Shown one piece after another: positions 41,703 to 53,444 of a stretch of DNA of 64,000 nucleotides. The notes under the pieces are model-generated. The model was not told where the DNA came from and searched no databases. It worked only from the letters and a program-made list of their open reading frames with translations. The position numbers were made by a program, and so were the translations under genes. Source of the stretch: Pseudo-nitzschia pungens (Eukaryota; Bacillariophyta; Bacillariophyceae; Bacillariales; Bacillariaceae); the NCBI GenBank assembly GCA_037355855.1, contig CM074761.1, positions 4,173,346-4,237,345 on the forward strand, given 5' to 3'. The number at the start of each line of letters is the position of its first letter. Positions within the stretch are counted from its first letter, which is position 1.

Positions 41703-43348
41703 ATGCCGCCAACCATGCCAACATACGCTCCGGGACAAACCCGCAAGCGCAACGTCAACGATGTTCTCGAAACCCTGGACAAGGACGGTGCCAAAAACAT
41801 TCTCGTGCGCGTCGACTTTAACGTTCCCATGGATGCCGATTTCAACATCACCGACGACTCGAGAATTCGCGGTGCCATTCCAACCATCCAGATCATTCTC
41901 AAGTCCGGAAACAACGCCATCTTGATGAGCCACATGGGTCGTCCCAAGAAGGTTCAGAAGGGAGAAGACGATGGCACCCAACGCGCCGCTCTGTCCCTGA
42001 GCCACGTCGTCCCTCGCTTGAAGGAGCTCTCGGGCGCCGACGTTCGATTCGTCGACGACTGCATCGGTGACAAGGTCAAGGAAGCCGTCACCGAACTTCC
42101 CAGCGAGGGTGGATCCATTCTGGTGCTCGAGAATCTTCGATTCTACAAGGTACGTTCGCGCGATTGCATCGGCATTATTATTTGGCTCGATGCGTTCGAT
42201 TCATTCGTCGCTTGCTTGCTTGCTATTTTGAGATTGAGGTTGCGATTTGATTCGATTCCTTTGGGATGCATGCCGCGGAGACTTGCCGTCATCGGTACAA
42301 TAACTAATCCCTTGTCGTTGTCGTTTGCTCCACCGTGCGTGCTTGATTCGAACACAGGACGAGGAATCGAACGTCGAGTCGTTCGCACAGAGCCTCGCTT
42401 CGATTGCGGATGCCTACATCAACGATGCCTTTGGAACCGCTCATCGCGCACACGCCAGTGTCAGTGGCGTCCCTGCCTTGTTGCCCAAGGAAAAATGCGG
42501 GGTTGGATGCCTGATCGCTTCCGAGGTGGCCTACCTGGATTTCAGTCAGCTTGCCGAAGGCGAGAAGGTAGCTGCCAGTAAGTAGTTTCTCTGGTGGAAT
42601 CTTTCTTTTTGGTTGTTGCGAACAAGCGACACATTGGACTCATTTTGTGGATTCGGTCGTTTTGTTGTATTGCTGCTCGTCGGTTTGCTGCTATCGAATA
42701 GTTATCGGAGGTTCCAAGGTCTCCACAAAGTTGCCAGTCATTACTGGTCTCGTCAATCAGGTGCAAATCTTGGTGCTGGGCGGAGGTCTCGCGTACACGT
42801 TTGCCAAGGCCAGGGGAATCAGCATCGGAACCTCTCTGTGCGAAGACGACATGGTCGATACCGCCAAGGAAATCATGGCGGATGCCGAAAAGAAGGGCGT
42901 AAAGCTCCTTCTCCCGGTCGATGCCGTCGGAACACAATCCTTTCCCTCGGGCCCCATGTCCCGGGACGAAACCAAGACTTTTGACTTGGTCCCCGGGGGT
43001 GGCATCGACGACAACTGGATGGGTCTCGACGTTGGACCAAAGACCAGTGCGCTTTTCAAGGAGGGTCTCTCGGAGGCTACCAAGATTATTTTCAACGGAC
43101 CCATGGGTGTCTTTGAAATCGAGCCATTCGACGACGGCACCAAGGCATTGGTGGACGCGCTCGAGGAAAACACCACCAAGGGAGCTATCACCGTCGTGGG
43201 TGGTGGAGATTCCGTGGCCGCTCTGGAAAAATTCGGAAAGACCGACGCTGTATCCTATGTGTCCACCGGTGGAGGTGCCACCCTCGAACTCTTGGCAGGT
43301 GACGTTCTACCCGGTGTCGCGGCTATTTCCGATTTCACGTCCGAGTAG
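41703..43348 (+). CDS. PGK: Phosphoglycerate kinase
   Basis: Three exons, 41703-42149, 42358-42577 and 42702-43348, with introns of 208 and 124 nt, give 437 aa. It catalyses 1,3-bisphosphoglycerate + ADP to 3-phosphoglycerate + ATP in glycolysis, and the reverse in carbon fixation. Family motifs: signature VRVDFNVP, SHMGRPK, VLENLRFYK, AYINDAFGTAHRAHAS, after the second intron IIGGSKVSTKL, LGGGLAYTF, then NGPMGVFE and GGGDSVAAL with STGGGATLELL. Both splice joins give exact family sequence. The N-terminus has no signal peptide or ASAF motif, so a cytosolic isoform is more likely than the plastid one. Codon choice is strongly C-ending (GTC, ACC, AAG), as expected for high expression. Confidence 0.96.
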
Positions 43349-44186
43349 GTGCTTTGTCGTATAGAAATTCTTGCTGTAACGAAAGTGGCGCGAAGTTCTC
43401 CGCCATGGATAACTGTAGATGGTAACTTGTAACAAGCTATATGATGCCTGCTGTGTCCGCTTTGTTACTACTAGACTACTAGTATCATCTCATGATTTTC
43501 TACCACAAATAGAATTGAACGAGGTTCTCCTGTTCAAACACAAATGAAAAAAGTAGAGACCCTATTATCCTGATTCTTGAACGTTGTACCGGATTAGAGT
43601 CCCAACTCTTTCTCTAGTTCGTTGTGTTGCCGATCACCCAACAACCTACCAGGTATCTTACTGATGTGGATCATGTTGTACGAGTAAGGTTACCGGTAGT
43701 TACATCCGCGATATCGAATTCCATTTCTTGTGAGCTCTACTCTACGGTAATTACCGGTAGTATCTTTTTCCCGTTCCAAGTTAGTAAGATTACGAACCGT
43801 TGGAAGGTCCCGAGTCCCAGGTCGAAAGCTACTGTAGGGTAACCTTACGGTAAGATTATGTTAGTATGTTTTCTATGTGTGGAGTTAGGTATGATGATCA
43901 CAATCGCAGTACGTACCGTACAAGTTGAAAGTAAGACTCACTCGTACCGTTACCAGTACTGGTACGTACAGACTGGTACATTCCTTCACGCTGAATGTCG
44001 GAACGATTTCAAAACGTAATTACCACGGAAACAGTTTTGCGGTTAGAATGCATCCATCGCGAGTTTTACAAAAGTTTACCCCACAATGACCGAAACGATC
44101 CGTTAGTCTCGTGAACCCATCGCTAAAGTCCTATTACCCGATCTAGTGGAGTTCATACCATTATTTCTATTCTCATTATCAAATAA
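43349..44186. other. Intergenic
   Basis: Dense in GTAAGGTTACCGGTAG, GTAATTACCGGTAG and GGTAACCTTACGGTAAG words (43684-43855) and CGTACCGTTACCAGTACTGGTACG (about 43950). No gene is supported. Confidence 0.5.
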
Positions 44187-45440
44187 ATGGAGGCCTTGCA
44201 CCCGTCTGCCAGCTCTCCGGGAGGCTTCAATCATGCGGTTTCTCGTTCCAACGAGTTGCTGTCGTGCGCCAAAACCGCCTGGAAACTCCGTGAGCGAGAG
44301 CAGCTTCGCCAGCGCCAACAGAACGGAAACGGCGCCCATCCGCCTCCTCCGCCACCGGTAAATCCAAACCTTCGACTGGCTTCTTCGAAAGGACCTTCCC
44401 CCGCCTCCCTCGCCGTTCTCGACGACGGTTTCACGTTGTTGCGGGCGATGGAATACGGGACGAAAAAGTTGCAAGCGTTGGTGCGCAGACGAGGTCACAC
44501 AAACGACCCGACGCAGGAGATTGCTTCTCTCGTGAAACAGCTAGAGCTGGACCTGAAAGAGTTGACAAGCTATTGCGAGCAACTCTTGAGGATTCGGCGT
44601 CGCAAACAAGAACAACGACACTGGGAGCTCGTTGTGCAGTGGTTTCAGCAAGTCGCAAATCACCACTCGGGGCAGCTGCAAGAATGCTTGAAACTGAGGG
44701 GGGAAATCTTGGCGGAACAAGCTCAAAAACACAGAAAACTCGTAGAAAGCAGCGGTAGCCACAAAAACAAAACGAACAACCACTCGAAAGGAACAAACTC
44801 CGGAAGCATTTCGGCACCATCGGTGTCGGCCACAGCCACCCCTTTGTTTGACAGCCCATTATTTACGGCAAAGGCGCCAAAGCGAAACGCTAACAAGGCA
44901 TCCAATGGTTCTTCCTCGAACTATTACAGAGGGAATGTCGCAAACACTGCTGTCGGTGGAGGGTACGGCACAGCTTATGGTAGTACCTCAGGTGGTGGAT
45001 ATGCAGGGTATGGTGGTGGTGGTGGTGGCGGCGGCTATGGTAGCAGCGGCATGCGTCAACGGAGAGGGGGGAGCAATTACTCGTCATCGACCGTACCCGT
45101 TGAAGAACAAGAAGAGGAGCAAAAGGTTCACTCGCAGATTCAAATGAGGGAGCGAAAGAGACAGACGAAACAGAGACTAGATGAAGCCAGACAAGCAGAG
45201 TCCACATTAACCGAAGTTGCAAAGTTGTTTAGCAAGATGTCAACGTTGATCACCGAGCAAGGAGAAACCCTGGAAAAGATCGAAGACGACGTTGAATGTG
45301 CTTTGGTAGACGTCACAGCGGGTCAAGAGGAGCTGACGAAACTATATGCAATCAAGAAAGGGAACCGACCGCTCATTATCAAAACGTTCTTGATTCTAAA
45401 TTTTCTTATAGTTTTCATGAGAGCGTACAGGGATAGGTAA
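44187..45440 (+). CDS. STX5: Syntaxin-5/Sed5-type Qa-SNARE
   Basis: A single exon of 417 aa. The N-terminal part resembles the Sed5 layout: a start motif around FNHAVSRSNELLSCAKT, then Habc-like helices (about residues 80-190). The C-terminal SNARE motif (about residues 320-385) contains the central zero-layer Gln in ITEQGETLEKIEDDVECAL. It is followed by the tail anchor LIIKTFLILNFLIVFMRAY. Sed5 drives ER-Golgi and intra-Golgi fusion. Unusual is a Gly/Tyr/Ser-rich linker (about residues 255-295, including a run of Gly) between Habc and SNARE, encoded by a GGT-rich tract at 45001-45045. The start has A-rich context and no upstream in-frame ATG close by. Confidence 0.85.
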   Translation: MEALHPSASSPGGFNHAVSRSNELLSCAKTAWKLREREQLRQRQQNGNGAHPPPPPPVNPNLRLASSKGPSPASLAVLDDGFTLLRAMEYGTKKLQALVRRRGHTNDPTQEIASLVKQLELDLKELTSYCEQLLRIRRRKQEQRHWELVVQWFQQVANHHSGQLQECLKLRGEILAEQAQKHRKLVESSGSHKNKTNNHSKGTNSGSISAPSVSATATPLFDSPLFTAKAPKRNANKASNGSSSNYYRGNVANTAVGGGYGTAYGSTSGGGYAGYGGGGGGGGYGSSGMRQRRGGSNYSSSTVPVEEQEEEQKVHSQIQMRERKRQTKQRLDEARQAESTLTEVAKLFSKMSTLITEQGETLEKIEDDVECALVDVTAGQEELTKLYAIKKGNRPLIIKTFLILNFLIVFMRAYRDR

Positions 45441-45895
45441 CAAACAAGTTCAATAGTTAAGCTAGAAAAGGAATCATCAACACCTTTGCCTCATGATCTA
45501 TTTTTTCAATCTCAAGAAACTCATACGAAGTTATGATACTGCATTAAAAGCATCGTGCAACGCGTTCTGCAAAGCTTAAACCGTTCCTTCGATGCGTCTT
45601 TCCGTATGAATGAATCAACGTCGAAGTGAAGGGAAAGGTACCTGGTACCGTCTTTGAAAAAAAGAAGTTTGTAAACTTCGATGCGCAAAGCAATTGTTGT
45701 ACCATGAGTTTTTGAAAGACCGATGATTGCCGTCGATCAGAAATAATCATTTCGTATAGTGAATAGAGCAAATTTTAGACGTAGTATGCTTTAGTATAGA
45801 ATTAATCATCAGAATCTGCTTCATTTATGGCATGTTCTATTTTTCTTTCGATTCGAAAATAAGTGCGGCTGCTCCCATTTAGCTTCCCGGTGTTC
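45441..45895. other. Spacer between convergent genes
   Basis: AT-rich 3' flank of the syntaxin and second importin genes. The minus frame 45544-45771 is not family-like. Confidence 0.5.
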
Positions 45896-47698
45896 CTAAA
45901 AAGATAATGGTTTTGTGGCACCACTTCCAAAGACAGATGATCTGTTTTCTGGTGGTGGACTCTGCACCATTGGGTCGGTAGGAAACAGCGGTTTAGGGGA
46001 GGGGAATCCTTTCACTCCATGTTGAAAAATATAGTGATTGGATCCATCTTTTTCTGGAGCTAGGTTCTCATCCTCGATAACCTCTTCGACACCGAAGTAA
46101 TTTTCAACCAAATGAACAACTTTATGGTAGACATCGTCACTTCTGTGCGTTTGAAGTTCTTCTAAGTACTCGATTCCTTGGTTTTCCACAAATAAACACA
46201 AATGTTGTTCATGAACTTCAAAAATATGTTCGATAGCACTTAATGCAGCAATCAAAAGATCAACATCAACGTTTTCCAATGCAAGAGTCTCAATCAAAGG
46301 TTCAAAACCATCGGCTCGAATCAGCGACAGTATGTGGCTATGATTTCCATTTGTACAAATATTTGCCAGAGCCCATAGTGCCTCTTTTCTTACAACCCAT
46401 TGGTCATCTGTAGCATTCTTAATCAACTCATGCAAATTTATTTTTCTCTTCACAAGTTGCGTGATTTGTTCGTGGCTTCCACAGGCAATCTTTGACACGA
46501 GATAGGATGAGCTCTTCCGAACTCCTTTCGAATTATCACTTAGAAGTCCTGCTACATGATTGAGAATGCCGGAATCGAGAACGGTCTGGATGCGGCTATC
46601 GCTCTCGGAAACGAAATTTCCAAGTATGCAAACAATTGGCTGCTTGAAGTCGCAATCTTCATCAAGGAACTTGATCAGTTTGCTCAAAATTCCGATGTAA
46701 ATGACGAAATCAACGTTGTTTTCGTCTCCATCTGTTAGATACGAGATTGCCCAAAGTATGTCCGCCGTAATTTCTTCGGCGATGGGTCTGTCAAGGAGGT
46801 TTACCAACGGTCCGATCAAGTGAGCTATCGGAATGACACGGGAGGCTAGATTTCCTTTACAAAGATTCGCTATTGCGAATATGACTCGTCGGAGGTGATC
46901 CATGTTTTTGGGATGGGCCAAATTGATCAAGCTACGTGGTGACATTGAACGTTGTGGATTCAGAGAAAGAGGATGTTAGAAATCGTGTACACGCTGGAAT
47001 AGTGGAGTATGCATTGTTCAACATGAATCTAATGCTTACAGTGACTCCAGGCCCGATTGGTTCAAGATTTGCTCTCTTGAATTTTGATCTTGCCCAGCAA
47101 TGTTCCCCAAGCACCAAGCAGATTGTTCTTGCACCCTAGCATCAGTATGCCGCAAAAGGTCAACGAGAGGTTTGATGGCTCCTGAATTCGCAACATATTT
47201 CGCGAAATTTGTAAATGCAATATTGGAAAGCGCCCATTCAGCTTCGTAGATGAGAGTGGCACTATGATCACCACTGTTATTCAATATTTGAACGAGGAGA
47301 GGAACGATTTCCGCATCCACAATCTGTATGAGATTCATTTGGTTTCCACAGAGTTGGCGAATACCTCGTGTAGCTTCTATGATGATTTCTTGTTCCGTTG
47401 GATTTGCAGACAGCAATGTCTTCTTGAAGTCCGCAAGACGGCTGATATCATTTGCGACAGAGACGTGTTCCCTTTTAGTTTTCAACTTGAGATTCTTTTT
47501 CTGTTTCCGGATCACCATGTAACGTAAAGACTTTCGAACGGTTTCTACAACGATCACGTTTCAATAGCAAGGAAACAAACACATTTCATCGTAAGAAAAC
47601 TATTTCAAGACACGATACGAGAGTGCAAGAGTTCTCGCACCGTAAAAATCGCGGATCATCCATGCGAACTTACTTCGTTCGATTACTCGTTGCACCAT
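45896..47698 (-). CDS. Divergent importin-alpha paralogue with short IBB
   Basis: Three exons, 47698-47674 (25 nt), 47544-47040 and 46931-45896, with introns of 129 and 108 nt, give 521 aa. The first exon supplies MVQRVIER and joins to KTVRKSLRYMVIRKQKKNLKLKTKRE, a shortened basic IBB-like region. ARM repeats follow: AEWALSNIA, SAWCLGNIAGQ, VIFAIANLCKG, ILWAISYLTDG, ALWALANICTN. The second intron is at the same codon as in the importin at 35943-37882, proving common descent. Here the frame is intact. Compared with that copy it lacks about 20 IBB residues, has Phe for the conserved groove Trp in one repeat, and many substitutions, so it may bind importin beta or cargo differently. The first exon is the least certain part. 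Confidence 0.82.
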
Positions 47699-49243
47699 TT
47701 CTACTCGTTGGAATTTCGAAAGTTAGTTGTATGTTTCCTTTGTGTGCCACTATTAGCGATAACTTTGTGTTTCTCAAAGAGATTGTGACGAAAGAAAAAT
47801 TGATTAAGTCTGAAGAGGCTACAAAGCGACTAGAAAGACGTTGATGTCGGTTTTGTACGATTGAGATTTGCAGGTTGGTTGTGTTCTGGCAATCGCGAAG
47901 TTGAGAAACCATTTTCAAGTTTTTTCCGGTTTTACATGAATCGCATCCATGGGACTCATTCAGCGATGTCGTGAATCAAAATCATTACCGTTTTGCTGCG
48001 TGAAAGAATACGACCAGTACAGGGGGACGACATCTCTTCTATCATTTTGAGTTGATTTGGGAGAAGGAGGTACAAATGGTACTGTGCTTCTACGTACTAC
48101 TTCGTACGAAGTACAAGTAACTTACAACGTACTTCGTAGTAAACCTTATTCATTCCCCATCGAATTTCAATGCAGTATCATACTGTACGTAAGGTACGGA
48201 ATATAACTACAGTAGCCGACGTCGGAATTTTCACCGGATGTTACACAACTTAATTTATGCCTAGCGGTACGTACCGTACAAACACGGTAACCTGATGACG
48301 AAAGACCCCAAGTCATTGTACCGGTAACCTTAATATTATTGTATCGCAACATGAATCACGTAAGTAAGGTTACCTTGCAGACCAGCATGAAGTCCCTGAC
48401 GAGGGATTGTTGACAAGAATCCCAATCAGTCAAGAAGCTAATAGCAAGTACATCTACTAGTAGTAGTACTTTCAGTATCAGCAAATCCAAAGTCTATCAA
48501 TTCTTGTATGATGAATTCATAGTGTTGCTTTCTGAAAGTTCAAACAAGATTTCATTCAGGACATGATCCATTTGTTCAAGTTTTTGTTTTGTGCGAAGGT
48601 TGTTGCTGTGAAAGGCCTTGGTACTTGGATTTTGTGGCATCCAGTACGGCAACTACCAGCACCACCATTCAGCTGAACATCGCCCAATTCTGCAATTGGA
48701 TCAATTCTTGGAGAACGTGATGGAGTGATACAGAAGAAGAAGCAGTGAATTTTTTAACAGCAAGAATAGCCTTCTTGGTTTTGTAGTACTACATGCTTGA
48801 TTAGTAAAGGATGCACCATTAGTAGCTGGCTTCACTGTCTTGGTGTTGAATACCTCTTGTAGTATTAGGGGAAAGAAAGGTGTTCTTCGCCTTCAAATCG
48901 AAGATTACGACTTGATTTGAATTACCTAGTGAGTAGCTCCTTGCTGAGGATCAACTCATTACTCTCGTTGCTGCTTTGCTGCTCTGTAGAATTGCGGCTA
49001 TCAGTTCTTCATCATTCCTGTTCGTCATTGACACATTTTCGGTACCAGGTAACTACGGTACTCACTGGCACCTTCCGCATTTTTGGTAAGATTATTACCG
49101 CTCTCAGAATTACAGGTGCAGCCGAATGGCATGTCGTAAACCTTACTTTGTGATGATTGCGATGGAGCACAAACACTAGTATCATAATTATTATTTCAGC
49201 TTTTTGTGTGGTGGCAACAGAGCCCGACATCAAGAGCCAAGGC
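47699..49243. other. Intergenic
   Basis: It contains TAAGGTTACCTTGCAG (48365-48380, shared with 18050-18065), TACTTCGTACGAAGTACAAG (48097-48116), CTACTAGTAGTAGTAC (48452-48470) and many short direct words. No gene is supported. An acceptor-like ATTATTTCAG before 49200 could belong to a 5'-UTR intron of the next gene. Confidence 0.45.
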
Positions 49244-52192
49244 ATGCCTGAATTTCATGGTTGGAAACAAACGTACACAGGAACAAACAAAAGGTATGAT
49301 AGGGCAGGACGATCGAACAATTGGAGGACACTCCAATCCAAGACATTGGTCGCACTGTTCATAAGTGCTGGATTTGTATACTTCTTGAGCGTTTTGAGTG
49401 TCGTCTTTCAAGTGCATGAATTGGACCATGCGGAAAATTCTTGGATTGAAAAGTCAAAAAGTAATCGTACGACAAGTAAAATCGACTCCTACCGGAACAA
49501 TTTGAAAGACAAACAGAAGAAACATGACGTGAACGATATGCCGCAAGGCAAAATGCCAAAAACGGGAGAACAAATCAACAGAGATGTTCGGGTCAGAGAA
49601 ATTCAAGAAGTTCTTAAAGGCCAGGAAACAATAGCCAAACCACCGAAGGATGATATCGATGAACCAAAAGCGACAATGAGACGACCGAATTTCAAAGCGA
49701 AACCACATGGGTACATGGTGTCACCAGAAGTCATATTCGAAAAGAGTAGTGATACCGACAATCAAAATCCAAATTCTGGGAAGGTTCCCGATGACCAAAT
49801 GTTGACTGCATTTGTGGAAATTGCGAATCGCTCATCGTGGCTCATGAAGCCACTGCCGGTTAGAAATGTCAAAGCAGAAGACTTAATCAAAATTGCATTT
49901 CCCAAATTGAATTCTTGCTCGAAATTACCAGAGCAATGGCCAGTAGACGACTTTCCAGACGCAGATCCGTTTTTACCCTGGATTCACGATGTCTTCCCGA
50001 CGCATGATGGCAAGTTTATTCAGTTTGTCGCCCAAAACAAACGACGGTGCCACACTGGAACCACTTCTGATGAAAAAATTATATTGGAACATACAGCACC
50101 GCAAACGGCACTTTTCCAACATGTCCCGCTGAAAAAGGTAGAAAATTCGACGGAGAATCAGAGGTACCGCCTTTGTTCTCACGAAGAAGCCGATCCTGAA
50201 AGTATGAGTACTCGTTTCATTTGTCGTTTCAAGCCATCGGGAGATATCACATTTTCTGAATTCAATAATGATTATGAGTGGGCTACGTGGAGGAAAAAGC
50301 GGTCTAAGATGTTTGACAAAAGTGGAAGAAATAACATGCAGATACATACATCACAGTTGATCTTCAAATGCCCTGTTCCTGATCATCTCGTAGAACAAGT
50401 GAAATCGGGTGAATCTGTGTTGAATGACTGGGCGACTATCTTTCTCGACTTAATCCCCGTGAGAACTCCACCGAGATATGGCCCTCCGGACCAATTCTTA
50501 GTCCCCCACTATGCAAAATCGGCGAAAGCTCCGAAACATATTCTTTTTGATCCCGAGAAAGAATGGGGCGCAGGACACATATTGCCCAAACTTGAAGACT
50601 CAGGAAGGTGGGAAAACATTCCAGTTTGTAAACCATCTCTCATGACATACGAACCCGAGGCCTTGGAAGGACTCAACAGAAACGAGGAGGGGAAACATAA
50701 CTTGGTCTCCTGTCTTTGGGCTAGTACGGGTTATACAACTCGCGGTAACCGATACGCTATCAATGATGGCCAGAGAAGACTGTTGGAATGGATAATCTTT
50801 AACAAAATCCTTGGGTTTGGTAAGAATTCACTTCAAAATCATTATTTTGTCTTATTGATAGTGGAGAAGAAAACTAATGGGCCTGGTCCTTCCCAGTCAG
50901 CTCTCACGTATTCGGTCATTTTCTCGTTTGGAATTTGAAGACCATTTTTACATCTATGACAATTCTGGGGCGTTTACGAATGAGAGCTCGTTGGAACCCA
51001 TAGCAGATATGTTTCCTGAAGATGTTACCATAATCAAATGGCCTTCCAAAGTTTGCAACAACAACCCAAACAATGTTGATAGTGTGGGAGAAAGATCATC
51101 ACAGTATGCGGCGGAGGCGTCTTGCAGGCTCCGATTCGGTCCACATACCAATTGGATCGGGCAGTTTGATATTGATGAGTATCTGATTCCAATGGGGAAA
51201 TATTATAATATCACTTCCTTGCTTCAGAAACTAGACGACGAGGGGACCAAAATTATAAGTTTCGCGTCATGGAGAGCTTGGCCAAGGCGAACGCATATCA
51301 AGTGAGTTACCACTATGAATGAGTGTATGATAGTATGCGTGTGTGGACAAATTTATTTTCAGTGATATTGCTAACAGCACATCCTTGTTCGATGACAACC
51401 TAAATTTTCGTTTACCTCGATGTATCTAGCGATCCCGAGACAACATCTTTCAAAAATGACGAAAAGATGTGCAATCGAATAAACAATGATTGTTTTGAAC
51501 TGTCTGTGATGAGAAATACTACAATGTTTGAAGCTTACAATTGTGATCGACAGAAGCCTGGCAAAAAGAGTTCGACCATGCCGGCGGAAAAACAGATTTA
51601 CAGACCGGATTAGTGAGTGATTCTCTTTCCACTTTTTCGGATACTATTTCGACCTCGTCTTTGGTTGATTTGTCTTTGCTCGATTGGAACCTTCTGTTTA
51701 TTTCCTCGCCAATTGTCGCTGCTGTGCTAATGGATTGTCTGGCTTGACATAATGATTCCTGTTCACTTACATTTCCCTATTTTCTCCCAAAAAAATGTAA
51801 TTGAACATCTCAACAGTGTTAAGCAGCATTTCATACATTACTCGACAATTACCGAAACCACAAACCTGCGACCGCACGAATTCTATCGACGATTCGGAAA
51901 AAAAAAGCTCTTTCCGGACCCGTTGTCACGGTTTGGCGACGAAGTTAATGAAGGTCTCATGTTGCATGCCAAATCGGTCGCGCGACAAGATACAGTGGGC
52001 TGGAAGCGCAACTGCAAGAAAAGCCCACGCCGGTTCGATCAATGCCGTATAGGCTTCCCATGGCCAGAGGATGGTTCCAATTCTACGGTCGATGAAAACG
52101 GATGGGAGTACAACTGTTATGTCAATCCAAGGATTGATGATTACTTTGCGCCCATGGTCAAGGCCAAGCTCAAGGAGATAGGTTTCATGTGA
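49244..52192 (+). CDS. GT92/DUF23-like glycosyltransferase, copy 1
   Basis: Four exons, 49244-50819, 50941-51301, 51430-51612 and 51817-52192, give 831 aa. The frame opens at a TTG at 49157; the first ATG is 49244. Type II topology: about 33 cytosolic residues, a membrane span (TLVALFISAGFVYFLSVLSVVF, residues 34-55), a charged stem to about residue 200, then lumenal domains. The catalytic GT92-like part begins late in exon 1 and includes DHFYIYDNS, ADMFPEDVTIIKWPS, SSQYAAEASCRLRFGPH and the metal-binding-type FDIDEY. The C-terminus has FIHYST and FPDPLSRFGDE. Such enzymes transfer sugars (galactose in characterised members) in the Golgi; donor and acceptor are unknown. Every join is supported by alignment with copy 2. 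Confidence 0.82.
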
Positions 52193-53444
52193 CCTTGGGC
52201 ATTCGGTTTGAATTCATCGTGTACTGGTAGGCATCGTGTTGTTCGGCCCGAACAAGCCGTTTGGATCGACAGCTTGATGCTTGAACGCTGTGATCCAAGT
52301 AAGCGTGGTTATCATCTTCTTCGTTCATCCATTTCATCCGTCCCTTCTCCTCTCCGCAACGCTGGTGTTTGCTTGGCGCTCGCGGCTGCAACGGATGCAC
52401 TCCCACCGATGTTCGCTCCCGAGGTTCTGAACCGGCATGGATGACTCTGGGTGCACGCCGGACGACATGCTGGTGTCTAGATCGTCGCTTTGGGGGCGCT
52501 TCGATCGGACGATTGCGTACTTTCGATGCTTACTGTATCAACGAACCGTCTTCGTGGTGTATTCCACAATGGAAGATTCGATTGTATTCGTTTGTCCCTT
52601 TGGACTTGGCACGATAGTTGCCGAGGCCTTTGGTCCTTGGCTTAGGAATTCATTGCAATGCCCAGTTCATACTAGTAGTAAATCCAATGAAGAGAAAACT
52701 AAGGATCTGGAATACCTGGTATCTCACTACCATGATGTACGAAGTGCAAGGACTAAACGTACGATAGTAAGGAATCGTCTCACAACGATTACTGTCAATC
52801 ATAGAAAATCGCTTGGTATGTTTAATAAATACCATACATATCGTATACGTGTACATAACAATCCAAAGTAACCTTAACCTTACTTCGTACTCGTACACAA
52901 AATGAAGGCTGAAGTAGCCTTAGCGGTAACCTTACGTTAAAAAACGGATTACAGTACAGAATTCCAGGTGAATAACTGTTGAGAGACAGGCTACGGTAAG
53001 GTTTACGATTACCGGTACGAGTAAGGTTTACTACTGATTGTCTACTCGTAGATGGCTGAAGTTACCAGTACTGAATGCGCTACAAGCTTGTCCCAGGTTG
53101 CAGGCACCATAAACCGATGCGCGTACCATTTGCGATTGCGTAGATTGTGTACCAGCATGGCGTGAGACGAAGTCATAAGCTCGTGACGAGAATGACGATC
53201 ATCAACTACAGTACCGGTAACCTTACGCGTAAACCTTACCTTTTTTTCCTTCTCATGTCTTCTGAATCAAACCTTACTCCTTCGTGCAAAGTAGAAGTCT
53301 CGGTTCGATCATTATTCCGATACCAGGCATCGTTACATTCTTTGTTCCATCCGGAAAGCTGGGCGACTCTAGTTTTTCTACAATTCCAATTTTTGTCAGT
53401 GTCCCTCTAATTGTCACCCTTCCCATCACAATCCAAGAACAGCC
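52193..53444. other. Spacer between the two GT92-like genes
   Basis: It separates tandem paralogues and holds the copy 2 promoter. Words such as ACGGTAAGGTTTACGATTACCGG (52992-53014) and CCGGTAACCTTACGCGTAAACC (53214-53235) are dense. A plus-strand frame at 52437-52871 is not family-like. Confidence 0.5.
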
